DNA from: an uncultured Clostridia bacterium
Lineage (GTDB): Bacteria; Bacillota; Clostridia; Christensenellales; Aristaeellaceae
Reading direction: 5' to 3'
NCBI GenBank assembly: GCA_946542235.1
Contig: CAMNKK010000010.1
Location: 1 to 39,486, forward strand
Length of the DNA stretch: 39,486 nt
Notes under the pieces: generated by a model
The model's input: only the letters and a program-made list of their open reading frames with translations
What the model was told of the DNA's origin: nothing
Database searches by the model: none
Translations under genes and position numbers: made by a program
Shown: positions 22,743-30,866 of the stretch, in pieces
Numbering within the stretch: the stretch's first letter is position 1
How the letters are laid out: each line of letters begins with the position of its first letter

Positions 22743-23999
22743 ATGATAAAAAAGAAAGCCCCTTTCCGACCCGCAGAGATTCTGCTGCCGGAGCAGGGAG
22801 CCGCGCCGGAAAAGTGGGCCTGCGTAGCCTGCGATCAATATACTTCCCAGCCGGAATACTGGGAAAAAACGGAGGAGATCGTCGGGGACGCGCCGTCCAC
22901 CCTGCGGCTGATGCTGCCGGAGTGCTATCTGGATCAAAGCGCAGAGCGGATTCCGCGGATTCATGCCGCCATGAAGGATTATCTGGACAGGGGAATCCTG
23001 GTTCCGGCGGTGAAGAACGGCTTTGTGCTCTGCCGGAGGACGACGGCTTCCGGTACCCGGATCGGGCTGGTGGGCACGGTGGACCTGGAGGAATATGATT
23101 ACGCGGAGGGATCTCTGCCCCTGGTTCGTCCGACGGAGCAGACCATTGCCGCGCGCCTGCCCGCACGGCTGAAGATCCGGCAGGGAGCGCCGGTGGAGCT
23201 GAGCCATATCCTGATTCTGATTGACGATCCGGAGAGGACGGTGCTGGAACCGCTGAACGCCAGGGCGGAGGAGCTGCGGAAGCTGTATGATTTTGATCTG
23301 ATGCAGGGCGGCGGGCACCTGGCCGGATATGCGGTGGAAAGCGCCGGGGACGTATCCGCGGTGGAGAAGGCGCTGGATGCCCTGAAGGAAAAGATGGGCG
23401 AGCATCCGATGCTGCTGGCGGTCGGGGACGGGAACCATTCCCTGGCCACGGCAAAGGCATACTGGAATGAGATCCGGGAGACGCTCAGCGAAAAGGAGCG
23501 GAAGCATCACCCGGCCCGGTTTGCCCTGTGTGAGATCGAGAATATCCATGATGAGGCGCTGCTCTTTGAACCGATTCACCGGCTGATTACCGGAACCACG
23601 CCGGAGGAGCTGTACGACTGCTGGGAAACCTATACGGAGGAACGGGGCATGGCCCTGGCGGAGGAGGGAGACGGGCATGTCTTCCAGATGGCGATCCGGA
23701 AGGATGAATACCCGGTGGTGGTCCGGCATCCGGAGGGAGCGATTCCCTGCGAGACCCTCCAGCTTTTCCTGGACGATTTCCTGAAGCGCCACCCCAAGGC
23801 AGCCATTGACTACATTCACGGGGCGCCGGCGCTGCGGAAGCTGGCGCAGCAGAAGGATGCCATCGGGTTTATCCTGCCGGCGATTGACAAGCACACGTTC
23901 TTTGAGGACGTGAAAACCCTGGGCGTTCTTCCCAGGAAGACCTTTTCCATGGGCGAAGCGGAGGAAAAGCGGTACTACATGGAGTGCAAGCGAATCTGA
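22743..23999 (+). CDS. DUF1015 family protein
   Basis: A 418-residue soluble protein of the DUF1015 family, whose biochemical role is unestablished. Recognisable stretches are PFRPAEILLP at the start, ACVACDQYTSQPEYW, LVGTVDLEEYDY, LLAVGDGNHSLATAKAYW (near residues 222-239), and HGAPALRKLAQQKDAIGFILP. The last third keeps IDYIHG and FILPAIDKHTFF. Length fits the family (about 410-420). ATG at 22743 has AAGGAGATAAG upstream. DUF1015 genes are often near serine/phosphoglycerate metabolism genes in clostridia; none are present here. A GH5 gene follows after 36 bp on the same strand, perhaps by read-through rather than shared function. Confidence 0.9.
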   Translation: MIKKKAPFRPAEILLPEQGAAPEKWACVACDQYTSQPEYWEKTEEIVGDAPSTLRLMLPECYLDQSAERIPRIHAAMKDYLDRGILVPAVKNGFVLCRRTTASGTRIGLVGTVDLEEYDYAEGSLPLVRPTEQTIAARLPARLKIRQGAPVELSHILILIDDPERTVLEPLNARAEELRKLYDFDLMQGGGHLAGYAVESAGDVSAVEKALDALKEKMGEHPMLLAVGDGNHSLATAKAYWNEIRETLSEKERKHHPARFALCEIENIHDEALLFEPIHRLITGTTPEELYDCWETYTEERGMALAEEGDGHVFQMAIRKDEYPVVVRHPEGAIPCETLQLFLDDFLKRHPKAAIDYIHGAPALRKLAQQKDAIGFILPAIDKHTFFEDVKTLGVLPRKTFSMGEAEEKRYYMECKRI

Positions 24000-24035
24000 G
24001 AAAGCGCGGAGCGCCGCGGGTTGGGAGAGATGGAT

Positions 24036-25208
24036 ATGAAACGCTGGTGGATGCTGCTGGTCTGCCTGCTGGTGCTGGTACTGGGAGGCGGGCCGGCGCT
24101 GGGAGGGGAAGCTGTGATTCCGGAGCTGGACATCGCGCGGCAGGAGATTCCGGAGAATGAAGCGCTGAAAATGATTCAGGACATGAAAGCCGGATGGAAC
24201 CTGGGAAACACCTTTGATGCCTTTGACTGCAGCTGGCTGCAGAACGGGCTGGATTATGAAACCGGCTGGTGCGGGGTCCGGACCACCGAGAAGCTGATCG
24301 ACGGGCTGAAGGCGGCCGGGTTCCGCACCCTGCGGATCCCGGTGAGCTGGCATAACCATCTGGACGCGGACTGGAATATTGATCCGGCGTGGATGGACCG
24401 GGTGTGCGAGGTGGCCGGATGGGCCTGCGACCGGGGCATGTATGTCATCCTCAACATCCATCATGACTGCGCCCGGGATTATTATTATCCGGACAGCGAA
24501 CATCTGGAAAACTCCGCGAGGTATATCCGGACGATCTGGACCCAGATCGCGGATCGCTTCGGGGATTATGATGAGCATCTGATCTTCGAGAGCATCAACG
24601 AGCCCCGGCTGGCGGGAACCAGCCATGAATGGTACTGGGAAGCCGGCGATCCCGAATGCCGGGACGCCATGGCGTGCATTATGAAGCTGAACCAGGTCTT
24701 TGTGGATACGGTCCGGGCTTCCGGCGGGAAGAACGCGCAGCGGTATCTGATGGTTCCGTCCTACGACGCCAGCCCGGATTATGCCTGCGCCCCGGAATTC
24801 CAGCTGCCGGAGGATCCGGCGGAAAACCGGATCATCGTATCCGCGCATGCCTACACGCCCTATCACTTTGCGCTGGAAATGCCGGGAACCGACAGCTTTT
24901 CCCTGGCCACGTCCCAGAAGAACGATATTACAGGCTTCCTTGACCGGCTGTATCGAAAGTATGTTTCCCGGGGCGTGCCGGTGCTGATCGGGGAGTTCGG
25001 CGCCATGGAGAAAAACGGAAACCTGCAGGACCGGGTGGACTGGGCTGCCTTCTATGTGGCGGCAGCCAGGAGCCGGGGGATTACCTGCTGCTGGTGGGAC
25101 AACAACGTTTTTGAGGGAAACGGGGAGCGCTTCGGGCTGTTCAACCGGACGACGGGGGAATGCGCTTTGCCGGAAATCCTGGAAGCGATCATGAAATACT
25201 GCGAATAA
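24036..25208 (+). CDS. Secreted endoglucanase, glycoside hydrolase family 5
   Basis: A 390-residue exported GH5 enzyme likely to cut beta-1,4-glucans or related hemicelluloses such as xyloglucan or mannan. A signal peptide (1-23, KRWWMLLVCLLVLVLGGGPALG) lacks a lipobox cysteine. The catalytic barrel shows GWNLGNTFDAF (53-63), TLRIPVSWH (98-106), ILNIHHD (138-144), acid/base E189 in FESINEPR and nucleophile E320 in VLIGEFGAME. The pattern WNLGNTFDA with FESINEPR suggests subfamily GH5_4, though this needs a tree. No dockerin, CBM or S-layer domain follows, so it is a free enzyme. GGGAGAG six bases before ATG 24036 selects this start over TTG 24021 and ATG 24030. Confidence 0.92.
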   Translation: MKRWWMLLVCLLVLVLGGGPALGGEAVIPELDIARQEIPENEALKMIQDMKAGWNLGNTFDAFDCSWLQNGLDYETGWCGVRTTEKLIDGLKAAGFRTLRIPVSWHNHLDADWNIDPAWMDRVCEVAGWACDRGMYVILNIHHDCARDYYYPDSEHLENSARYIRTIWTQIADRFGDYDEHLIFESINEPRLAGTSHEWYWEAGDPECRDAMACIMKLNQVFVDTVRASGGKNAQRYLMVPSYDASPDYACAPEFQLPEDPAENRIIVSAHAYTPYHFALEMPGTDSFSLATSQKNDITGFLDRLYRKYVSRGVPVLIGEFGAMEKNGNLQDRVDWAAFYVAAARSRGITCCWWDNNVFEGNGERFGLFNRTTGECALPEILEAIMKYCE

Positions 25209-25226
25209 GGCAGCGGAAAAAGGAAC

Positions 25227-25255
25227 GGACGGGCATCGGCCCGCCCGTCCTTTTT
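25227..25255 (+). terminator. Rho-independent terminator after the GH5 gene
   Basis: GGACGGGC (25227-25234) pairs with GCCCGTCC (25243-25250) around an 8-nt loop, followed by TTTTT. It separates the GH5 transcript from carB. Confidence 0.85.
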
Positions 25256-25344
25256 GGGAAAGGGGATCAGTTGAGAGCGCTTAAGAAAAGGAAAAACGGA
25301 TCCGGTTTCAGCTGTTCTTTTTTCGTGTGTTTTTGCCAAAGGGG

Positions 25345-25406
25345 TTGATTCATCCCTTCCTTTCCTGTAAAATTTCCCGGAAGAACGGGCGGGATCTGTC
25401 CGCCCG
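25345..25406 (+). promoter_or_regulatory. carB promoter and short leader hairpin
   Basis: TTGATT (25345-25350) and TAAAAT (25368-25373, 5/6) are 17 bp apart. The leader then holds a 7-bp hairpin (CGGGCGG, 25386-25392, with CCGCCCG, 25400-25406) just 29 bp before the start codon and 18 bp before AAGGAGG. There is no U-tract, and I see no PyrR-binding loop, so regulation by pyrimidines is not shown. Confidence 0.5.
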
Positions 25407-25434
25407 GGCGACGCGATCCAGTAAGGAGGTTTCC

Positions 25435-28400
25435 ATGGGACAGAGAACGGATATCCACAAGATTCTGATTATCGGCTCAGGCCCGATCGTGATCGGACAG
25501 GCCTGCGAGTTCGACTACTCCGGGACCCAGGCCTGCAAGGCTCTTCGCAGCCTGGGATACGAAATTGTGCTGGTGAACTCCAATCCGGCCACGATCATGA
25601 CGGATCCGGAGATGGCGGACGTCACCTATATTGAGCCGCTGAATACCGCCCGGCTGGAGCAGATCATTGCCCGGGAGCGTCCGGACGCGCTGCTGCCGAA
25701 CCTGGGAGGGCAGAGCGGTCTGAACCTGGCGGCGGAGCTGTACAGGGAAGGCATTCTGGACAAGTACCACGTGCAGGTCATTGGGGTCCAGGTGGACGCC
25801 ATTGAGCGGGGCGAGGATCGGATCGAATTCAAGGAAACCATGGAAAAGCTGGGGATCGGAATGGCCCGCAGCCAGGTGGCCTACTCCGTGGAGGAAGGGC
25901 TGGCGATCGCGGATAAGCTGGGCTTCCCGGTGGTGCTGCGCCCCGCCTATACGATGGGCGGCGCCGGCGGCGGCCTGGTTTACAACCGGGAGGAATTCAA
26001 GGTGGTCATGGCCCGGGGCCTGCAGGAATCCCTGGTGCATCAGGTGCTGGTGGAGGAATCCGTGCTGGGCTGGGAGGAGCTGGAGCTGGAGGTTGTGCGG
26101 GACAAGGATAACCGCATGATCACCGTGTGCTTTATCGAGAACGTGGATCCCATGGGCGTTCACACCGGCGACTCCTTCTGCACCGCGCCGATGCTGACCA
26201 TTTCGGAAGAGGTGCAGAAGCAGCTGCAGGAGCAGGCATACCGGATCGTGGAGCATATCGGCGTCATCGGCGGAACGAACGTCCAGTTTGCCCATGACCC
26301 GAAGACCGGACGGATTATTGTCATCGAAATCAACCCCAGGACATCCCGCTCCAGCGCCCTGGCCTCCAAGGCGACCGGGTTCCCCATCGCGCTGGTTTCG
26401 GCCAAGCTGGCCACGGGCCTGACGCTGGCGGATCTGCCCTGCGGAAAATACGGCACGCTGGACAAATATCGTCCGGACGGGGACTACGTGGTGGTGAAGT
26501 TTGCCCGGTGGGCCTTTGAGAAATTCAAGGGCGTGGAGGACAAGCTGGGCACCCAGATGCGGGCGGTCGGCGAGGTCATGGCCATCGGAAAAACCTATAA
26601 GGAAGCATTCCAGAAGGCAATCCGCTCCCTGGAGAAGAACCGTCCCGGGCTGGGCCATGTGGCGGATTTCGACACCCTGGATCCGGAGGAGCTGAAGCGC
26701 CGCCTGGCGGTGCCCTGCTCGGAGCGGCATTTCCTGATGTATGAGGCGCTGCGGAAGGGCGTCTCCGTGGAGGAGCTGCATGAGCTGACCCACGTGAAGG
26801 CCTATTTCATCCAGCAGATGAAGGAGCTGGTGGAGGAAGAGGAGCAGCTGACGGCCTGCGCCGGAGGCCTGCCTTCCGATGAAGCGCTGATCCAGGCGAA
26901 GAAGGACGGATTCTCCGACCAGTATCTGAGCCGGATCCTGCGGATTCCCGAGGATCGGGTACGGGAGCGCCGGATTGCCCTGGGGCTGGAGGAGAGCTGG
27001 GACGGGATTCATGTCTCCGGAACGGAGGACAGCGCCTACTATTACTCCACCTACAACGCGCCGGACCGGGATCCGGTCAGCGAGGGAAAGCCGAAGGTCA
27101 TGATTCTGGGCGGCGGACCCAACCGGATCGGCCAGGGCATCGAATTCGACTACTGCTGCGTCCACGCGGCCCAGAGCCTGCGGAAGCTGGGCTTCGAGAC
27201 CATTATCGTCAACTGCAATCCGGAAACGGTTTCCACCGACTATGACACCTCGGACAAGCTGTATTTTGAGCCGCTGACGCTGGAGGATGTGCTGAGCATC
27301 TACCACAAGGAAAAGCCGGTGGGCGTGATCGCCCAGTTCGGCGGACAGACGCCGCTGAACCTGGCCGGGGAGCTGCAGCGCAACGGTGTGCGGATTCTGG
27401 GAACCACGCCGGAGGTGATTGACCTGGCGGAGGACCGGGATCAGTTCCGGGCCGTCATGGACCGGCTGGGGATTCCCATGCCGGAATCCGGGATGGCCAC
27501 CACCGTGGCGGAAGCCCAGGCCATCGCCGGAAGGATCGGCTATCCGGTCATGGTGCGCCCCTCCTACGTGCTGGGCGGCCGGGGCATGGAAGTGGTCTAC
27601 GATGATGAGGCCATGGCGGGATACATGAATGCCGCCGTGGGCGTGACACCGGACCGGCCCATCCTGATTGACCGGTTCCTGAACCATGCGCTGGAATGCG
27701 AGGCGGACGCCATTTCCGACGGCACCCATGCCTTCGTGCCGGCGGTGATGGAGCATATCGAGCTGGCGGGCATCCATTCCGGCGACTCGGCCTGCATCGT
27801 GCCCTCCAAACATATCGCGCCGGAGCATCTGAAGACCATCCGGGATTATACCCGCAGGATCGCGGAGGAAATGCATGTGGTGGGCCTGATGAACATGCAG
27901 TATGCCATCGAGAACGACGTGGTGTACGTGCTGGAGGCCAACCCCAGGGCATCCCGGACGGTGCCGCTGGTCTCCAAGGTGTGCGGCATCCGGATGGTGC
28001 CTCTGGCCACGGATATCATCACCTCTTCCCTGACGGGCCGGCCCTCCCCCGTGCCGGGGCTGAAGGACCGGGTGATCCCCTATTACGGGGTCAAGGAGGC
28101 GGTGTTCCCCTTCAACATGTTCCCGGAGGTGGATCCGGTGCTGGGCCCTGAAATGCGCTCCACCGGCGAGGTGCTGGGCCTGGCGGAAAGCACCGGCGAA
28201 GCCTTCTTCAAGGCGGAGGAGGGCGCCGGCGCGACCCTGCCGCTGGAGGGAACGGTGCTGATCTCCGTCAATGACAAGGACAAGCCGGAGGTCGTGGAGA
28301 TTGCCGGGCTGTTCCGGCAGAACGGGTTCCGGATCCTGGCCACCGGCGGAACCTACGACCTGATTTCCGGGGCGGGGATTCCGGCGGAGAAGGTCAGAAA

Positions 28401-28662
28401 GCTGTATGAGGGGCGCCCGAACATCCTGGACCTGATGACCAACGGGGAAATCCAGCTGATCATCAACAGCCCCATCGGCAAGGATTCGGCCCATGACGAC
28501 AGCTATCTGCGGAAATCCGCCATCAAGAACAAGATTCCCTATATCACGACCATCGCCGCGGCCCGGGCGGCGGCGGAGGGGATCCACCGGGTGCTGACAC
28601 ATGACCGGGGCAGCGTCCGGTCCCTGCAGGAATGGCATAAGCTGATCCGGGACGGACAGTAA
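25435..28662 (+). CDS. carB: Carbamoyl-phosphate synthase large subunit
   Basis: A 1075-residue enzyme making carbamoyl phosphate from bicarbonate, ammonia and two ATP for pyrimidine and arginine synthesis. Two homologous halves are clear: the first opens ILIIGSGPIVIGQACEFDYSG, the second (about residue 555) VMILGGGPNRIGQGIEFDYCC, each with an ATP-grasp domain (RPAYTMGGAGGG and RPSYVLGGRGM glycine loops, EINPRTSRSS and EANPRASRT metal sites). The C-terminal MGS-like allosteric domain (about 940-1075, ILATGGTYDLISGAG, NLIINSPIG-like) is complete. The ATG at 25435 follows AAGGAGGTTTCC. The small glutaminase subunit carA is not adjacent on either side, which is unusual; it must be elsewhere in the genome. 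Confidence 0.96.
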   Translation: MGQRTDIHKILIIGSGPIVIGQACEFDYSGTQACKALRSLGYEIVLVNSNPATIMTDPEMADVTYIEPLNTARLEQIIARERPDALLPNLGGQSGLNLAAELYREGILDKYHVQVIGVQVDAIERGEDRIEFKETMEKLGIGMARSQVAYSVEEGLAIADKLGFPVVLRPAYTMGGAGGGLVYNREEFKVVMARGLQESLVHQVLVEESVLGWEELELEVVRDKDNRMITVCFIENVDPMGVHTGDSFCTAPMLTISEEVQKQLQEQAYRIVEHIGVIGGTNVQFAHDPKTGRIIVIEINPRTSRSSALASKATGFPIALVSAKLATGLTLADLPCGKYGTLDKYRPDGDYVVVKFARWAFEKFKGVEDKLGTQMRAVGEVMAIGKTYKEAFQKAIRSLEKNRPGLGHVADFDTLDPEELKRRLAVPCSERHFLMYEALRKGVSVEELHELTHVKAYFIQQMKELVEEEEQLTACAGGLPSDEALIQAKKDGFSDQYLSRILRIPEDRVRERRIALGLEESWDGIHVSGTEDSAYYYSTYNAPDRDPVSEGKPKVMILGGGPNRIGQGIEFDYCCVHAAQSLRKLGFETIIVNCNPETVSTDYDTSDKLYFEPLTLEDVLSIYHKEKPVGVIAQFGGQTPLNLAGELQRNGVRILGTTPEVIDLAEDRDQFRAVMDRLGIPMPESGMATTVAEAQAIAGRIGYPVMVRPSYVLGGRGMEVVYDDEAMAGYMNAAVGVTPDRPILIDRFLNHALECEADAISDGTHAFVPAVMEHIELAGIHSGDSACIVPSKHIAPEHLKTIRDYTRRIAEEMHVVGLMNMQYAIENDVVYVLEANPRASRTVPLVSKVCGIRMVPLATDIITSSLTGRPSPVPGLKDRVIPYYGVKEAVFPFNMFPEVDPVLGPEMRSTGEVLGLAESTGEAFFKAEEGAGATLPLEGTVLISVNDKDKPEVVEIAGLFRQNGFRILATGGTYDLISGAGIPAEKVRKLYEGRPNILDLMTNGEIQLIINSPIGKDSAHDDSYLRKSAIKNKIPYITTIAAARAAAEGIHRVLTHDRGSVRSLQEWHKLIRDGQ

Positions 28663-28687
28663 TCGGGGTGCTTCTGACGGCATCGGA

Positions 28688-28723
28688 GCCGGAGAGACGG
28701 AGGCTGCGGCCTCCGTCTCCGGC
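28688..28723 (+). terminator. Hairpin after carB without U-tract
   Basis: GCCGGAGAGACGGAGGC (28688-28704) pairs with GCCTCCGTCTCCGGC (28709-28723) around TGCG, with a two-base bulge. CAAAGGG follows instead of T, so termination efficiency is doubtful; it may instead stabilise the carB transcript. Confidence 0.5.
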
Positions 28724-28767
28724 AAAGGGCCGGCCTGCCCCGGGCGCTGCACCGAAGGAGAAGGAAA

Positions 28768-30042
28768 ATGCAGAAGAAATGGTACCGGCTGGACACGGCC
28801 GCCCTGATCTTTCCCGCCATCGCGAGACGGAACTGGAGCAACGGGTTCCGCCTTTCCGTGACGCTGCGGGAAGAGGTGGATCCGAAGATTCTGCAGCGGG
28901 CGGCGGATGACCTCCGCCGGCGCTTTCCCTGCTATTATGTGACGCTTCACAGGGGCTTTTTCTGGTATTATCTGGAAGAAATCAGCGAAGAGGGCGGAGT
29001 CCGGGTGCGCCGGGACTTTGCCTATCCCCTGACCTTTATGAGCCGCGGAGAGCTGAAAAAAAGCTGCCTGCGGGTGCTGTACTATGAAAACCGAATTGCC
29101 GTGGAATTCTTCCACTCCCTGACAGACGGCAGCGGAGGGAAGATTTTTCTGTGCAGTCTGGCGGCCAGGTATCTGGAAATTGCCCACGGGATCCGGATTC
29201 CCCGGGGAGAGCTGATCCGGGGAGGAGAGGAGACGCCGGCGCCGGAGGAGCTGGAGGACAGCTTTCTGAAAAACGCGGCGGAGGCGGCGGCCGGACGAAA
29301 GGAAAAGGCCGCGTTTCATCTGCGGGGAACCCGGAACCCGGAGGGTTACCGAACCCTGACTACGGGGATACTGGATACCGCCTCCCTGCTGGAGGCGGCT
29401 CACCGGCGGAGGGTTTCCGTGACCGTTTTTCTGGCGGCGGTGATGGCGGAAAGCGTCATGGCGATTCAGGACGAAAACCGGCCCCGGAAGCGCCAGCGGC
29501 CGGTGAAAATCACGGTGCCTGTCGACCTGCGCCGGCTGTACGGCAGCCGAACGCTGCGGAACTTCGCCCTGGTGCTGAACGTGGGGGTGGATCCCCGGTT
29601 TGGGGATTACAGCCTGGAAGAACTTTGCCGGAGCATCCATCATCAGATGGGTGCCGGAGCGACCCGGCAGAACATGGCCGGCATTATCGCCGCCAATGTG
29701 CAGCCCCAGCAGGCGGCATTGCTGCGGCTGACTCCGGTTTTGCTGAAAAATCTGGTGATGGACTGGATCTACCGGAAAAGCGGGGAAAGCGGCGGAAGCC
29801 TGAATATCTCGAACCTCGGAACCGTGGAGCTGCCGGAGGAGATGCAGCCCTGGGTGGAGCGGATGGAATTCATTATCGGTCCTCAGCGGAGCTATCCCAA
29901 CAACTGCTCCGTGCTGAGCCTGGGCGGGAAGACCTATGTCAGCATGATCCGGAACATCCGGGAGTCGGAGCTGGAAAGGCGGTTCTTTTCCAGGCTGGTG
30001 GAGCTGGGAATTCCGGTGGAAATCGAATGCAATGAGAGCTGA
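28768..30042 (+). CDS. Condensation/acyltransferase-like protein with HxxxDG motif
   Basis: A 424-residue protein of the CoA-dependent acyltransferase superfamily (alcohol acetyltransferase/condensation-like). The catalytic motif is in VEFFHSLTDGSGG (H-S-L-T-D-G, about residues 117-122), with the conserved first histidine. Other supporting stretches are the N-terminal RLDTAALIFP and TVPVDLRRLYGSRTLRNF (about 252-269), which resembles the later conserved loop of this superfamily. No carrier-protein or adenylation gene is near, so a stand-alone acyltransferase making an ester or amide is likelier than a peptide synthetase piece. RBS GAAGGAGAAGG precedes ATG 28768. It begins a chain of closely packed genes with a zinc-ribbon stub and a flavin reductase. 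The substrate is unknown. Confidence 0.8.
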   Translation: MQKKWYRLDTAALIFPAIARRNWSNGFRLSVTLREEVDPKILQRAADDLRRRFPCYYVTLHRGFFWYYLEEISEEGGVRVRRDFAYPLTFMSRGELKKSCLRVLYYENRIAVEFFHSLTDGSGGKIFLCSLAARYLEIAHGIRIPRGELIRGGEETPAPEELEDSFLKNAAEAAAGRKEKAAFHLRGTRNPEGYRTLTTGILDTASLLEAAHRRRVSVTVFLAAVMAESVMAIQDENRPRKRQRPVKITVPVDLRRLYGSRTLRNFALVLNVGVDPRFGDYSLEELCRSIHHQMGAGATRQNMAGIIAANVQPQQAALLRLTPVLLKNLVMDWIYRKSGESGGSLNISNLGTVELPEEMQPWVERMEFIIGPQRSYPNNCSVLSLGGKTYVSMIRNIRESELERRFFSRLVELGIPVEIECNES

Positions 30043-30060
30043 GCGGGAAAGGAAGCATAC

Positions 30061-30201
30061 ATGTACTGTGTCAGATGCGGCGTAAAGCTGCGGGAAGGAA
30101 CGGAAAGCTGTCCGCTGTGCGGAACCCCGGTCTGGAATCCGGAGGGAGCCCGGGCGCGGAAAAGCTATCCGGAGGAGCAGCTCGGAGGGAGCGAAAGATG
30201 A
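30061..30201 (+). CDS. 46-residue zinc-ribbon protein, probably a truncated DUF6320-type protein
   Basis: A short frame beginning YCVRCGVKLREGTESCPLCG with cysteines C3, C6, C17 and C20, a classic zinc ribbon, then PVWNPEGARARKSYPEEQ. From memory, proteins of the DUF6320 type start this way and continue for another 100-150 residues with membrane helices, often beside an acyltransferase like the one upstream. Here the frame stops at TGA 30199-30201, and the next gene starts inside it (ATGA). So this is either a reduced but functional ribbon or the remnant of a longer gene. Upstream GGAAAGGAAG serves as RBS. Confidence 0.6.
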   Translation: MYCVRCGVKLREGTESCPLCGTPVWNPEGARARKSYPEEQLGGSER

Positions 30202-30866
30202 CAGCTTATGAAACCCTGAGGCCTTCTGCCCTGCTGGGCCCCCTGCCGGTGGCGCTGGTCAGCTGCGCGGAAAAGGATCATCCGGAAAACAGAAACCTGC
30301 TGACCATCGCCTGGGCGGGCACGGTCAACTCCGAACCGCCCATGCTGAGCATCAGCGTGCGCCAGAGCAGATATTCCTACGGGCTGATCCGGGATTCCGG
30401 GGAGTTCGTGGTCAACCTGACGGACAGGCAGCTCTGCAGGGCGGCTGATTTCTGCGGCGTGCGAAGCGGAAGGGATCTGGATAAGGCGGCGGCCTGCGGT
30501 CTCCGGTACAGGCCGGCGGAGGGGCTGGAGACTGCGCCGGCGGTGGAAGGGGCTCCGGTAAGCCTCAGCTGCCGGGTGCGCGAAAGAATGGAGCTGGGAA
30601 GCCATGATCTGTTCCTGGCGGACATCGTGGCGGTATCCGTCCGGGCGGATCTGATGGAGGAAGACGGCAGCCTGCATCTGGAGCGGGCCGGCCTGATGGC
30701 CTACAACCATGGGCTGTATCAGGAGCTGGGCAGGGTCGCCGGCTTCTTTGGCTGGTCGGTTGCCCGGCCGGAGGTTTTTCGGCGCCGGATGAAGGCGTAC
30801 CGGAAACCGGACCGGCCCGGCGGAGGAAAGGGAGAAAAGCGTCCGGGCAGGGAGGAGTACAGATGA
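30198..30866 (+). CDS. Flavin reductase-like FMN-binding protein
   Basis: A 222-residue protein of the flavin reductase-like (FMN-binding split barrel) family. The typical features are LGPLPVALVSCAE (13-25), NLLTIAWAGTVNSEPPMLSISVR and GEFVVNLTDRQLC, where FMN phosphate and ring are held. Such proteins reduce FMN with NAD(P)H or act as flavoredoxins carrying electrons in anaerobes. The start at 30198 lies in the zinc-ribbon stop codon and the end overlaps the aminotransferase start by ATGA, so the three genes are coupled. The last 25 residues are basic and disordered (RKPDRPGGGKGEKRPG). Cytoplasmic; the electron partner is unknown. Confidence 0.88.
   Translation: MTAYETLRPSALLGPLPVALVSCAEKDHPENRNLLTIAWAGTVNSEPPMLSISVRQSRYSYGLIRDSGEFVVNLTDRQLCRAADFCGVRSGRDLDKAAACGLRYRPAEGLETAPAVEGAPVSLSCRVRERMELGSHDLFLADIVAVSVRADLMEEDGSLHLERAGLMAYNHGLYQELGRVAGFFGWSVARPEVFRRRMKAYRKPDRPGGGKGEKRPGREEYR

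Noticed and set aside
25270..25320. CGGATCCG-containing segment as a carB riboswitch or attenuator
   Set aside because: The pairing around CGGATCCG is short and imperfect, it lies upstream of the predicted carB transcript start, and no known pyrimidine leader structure is visible.
25477..29643. A 1388-residue minus-strand open frame opposite carB and the acyltransferase gene
   Set aside because: It is His/Gln/Arg/Pro-rich without domains and spans two clear plus-strand genes, so it is an antisense shadow caused by codon bias.
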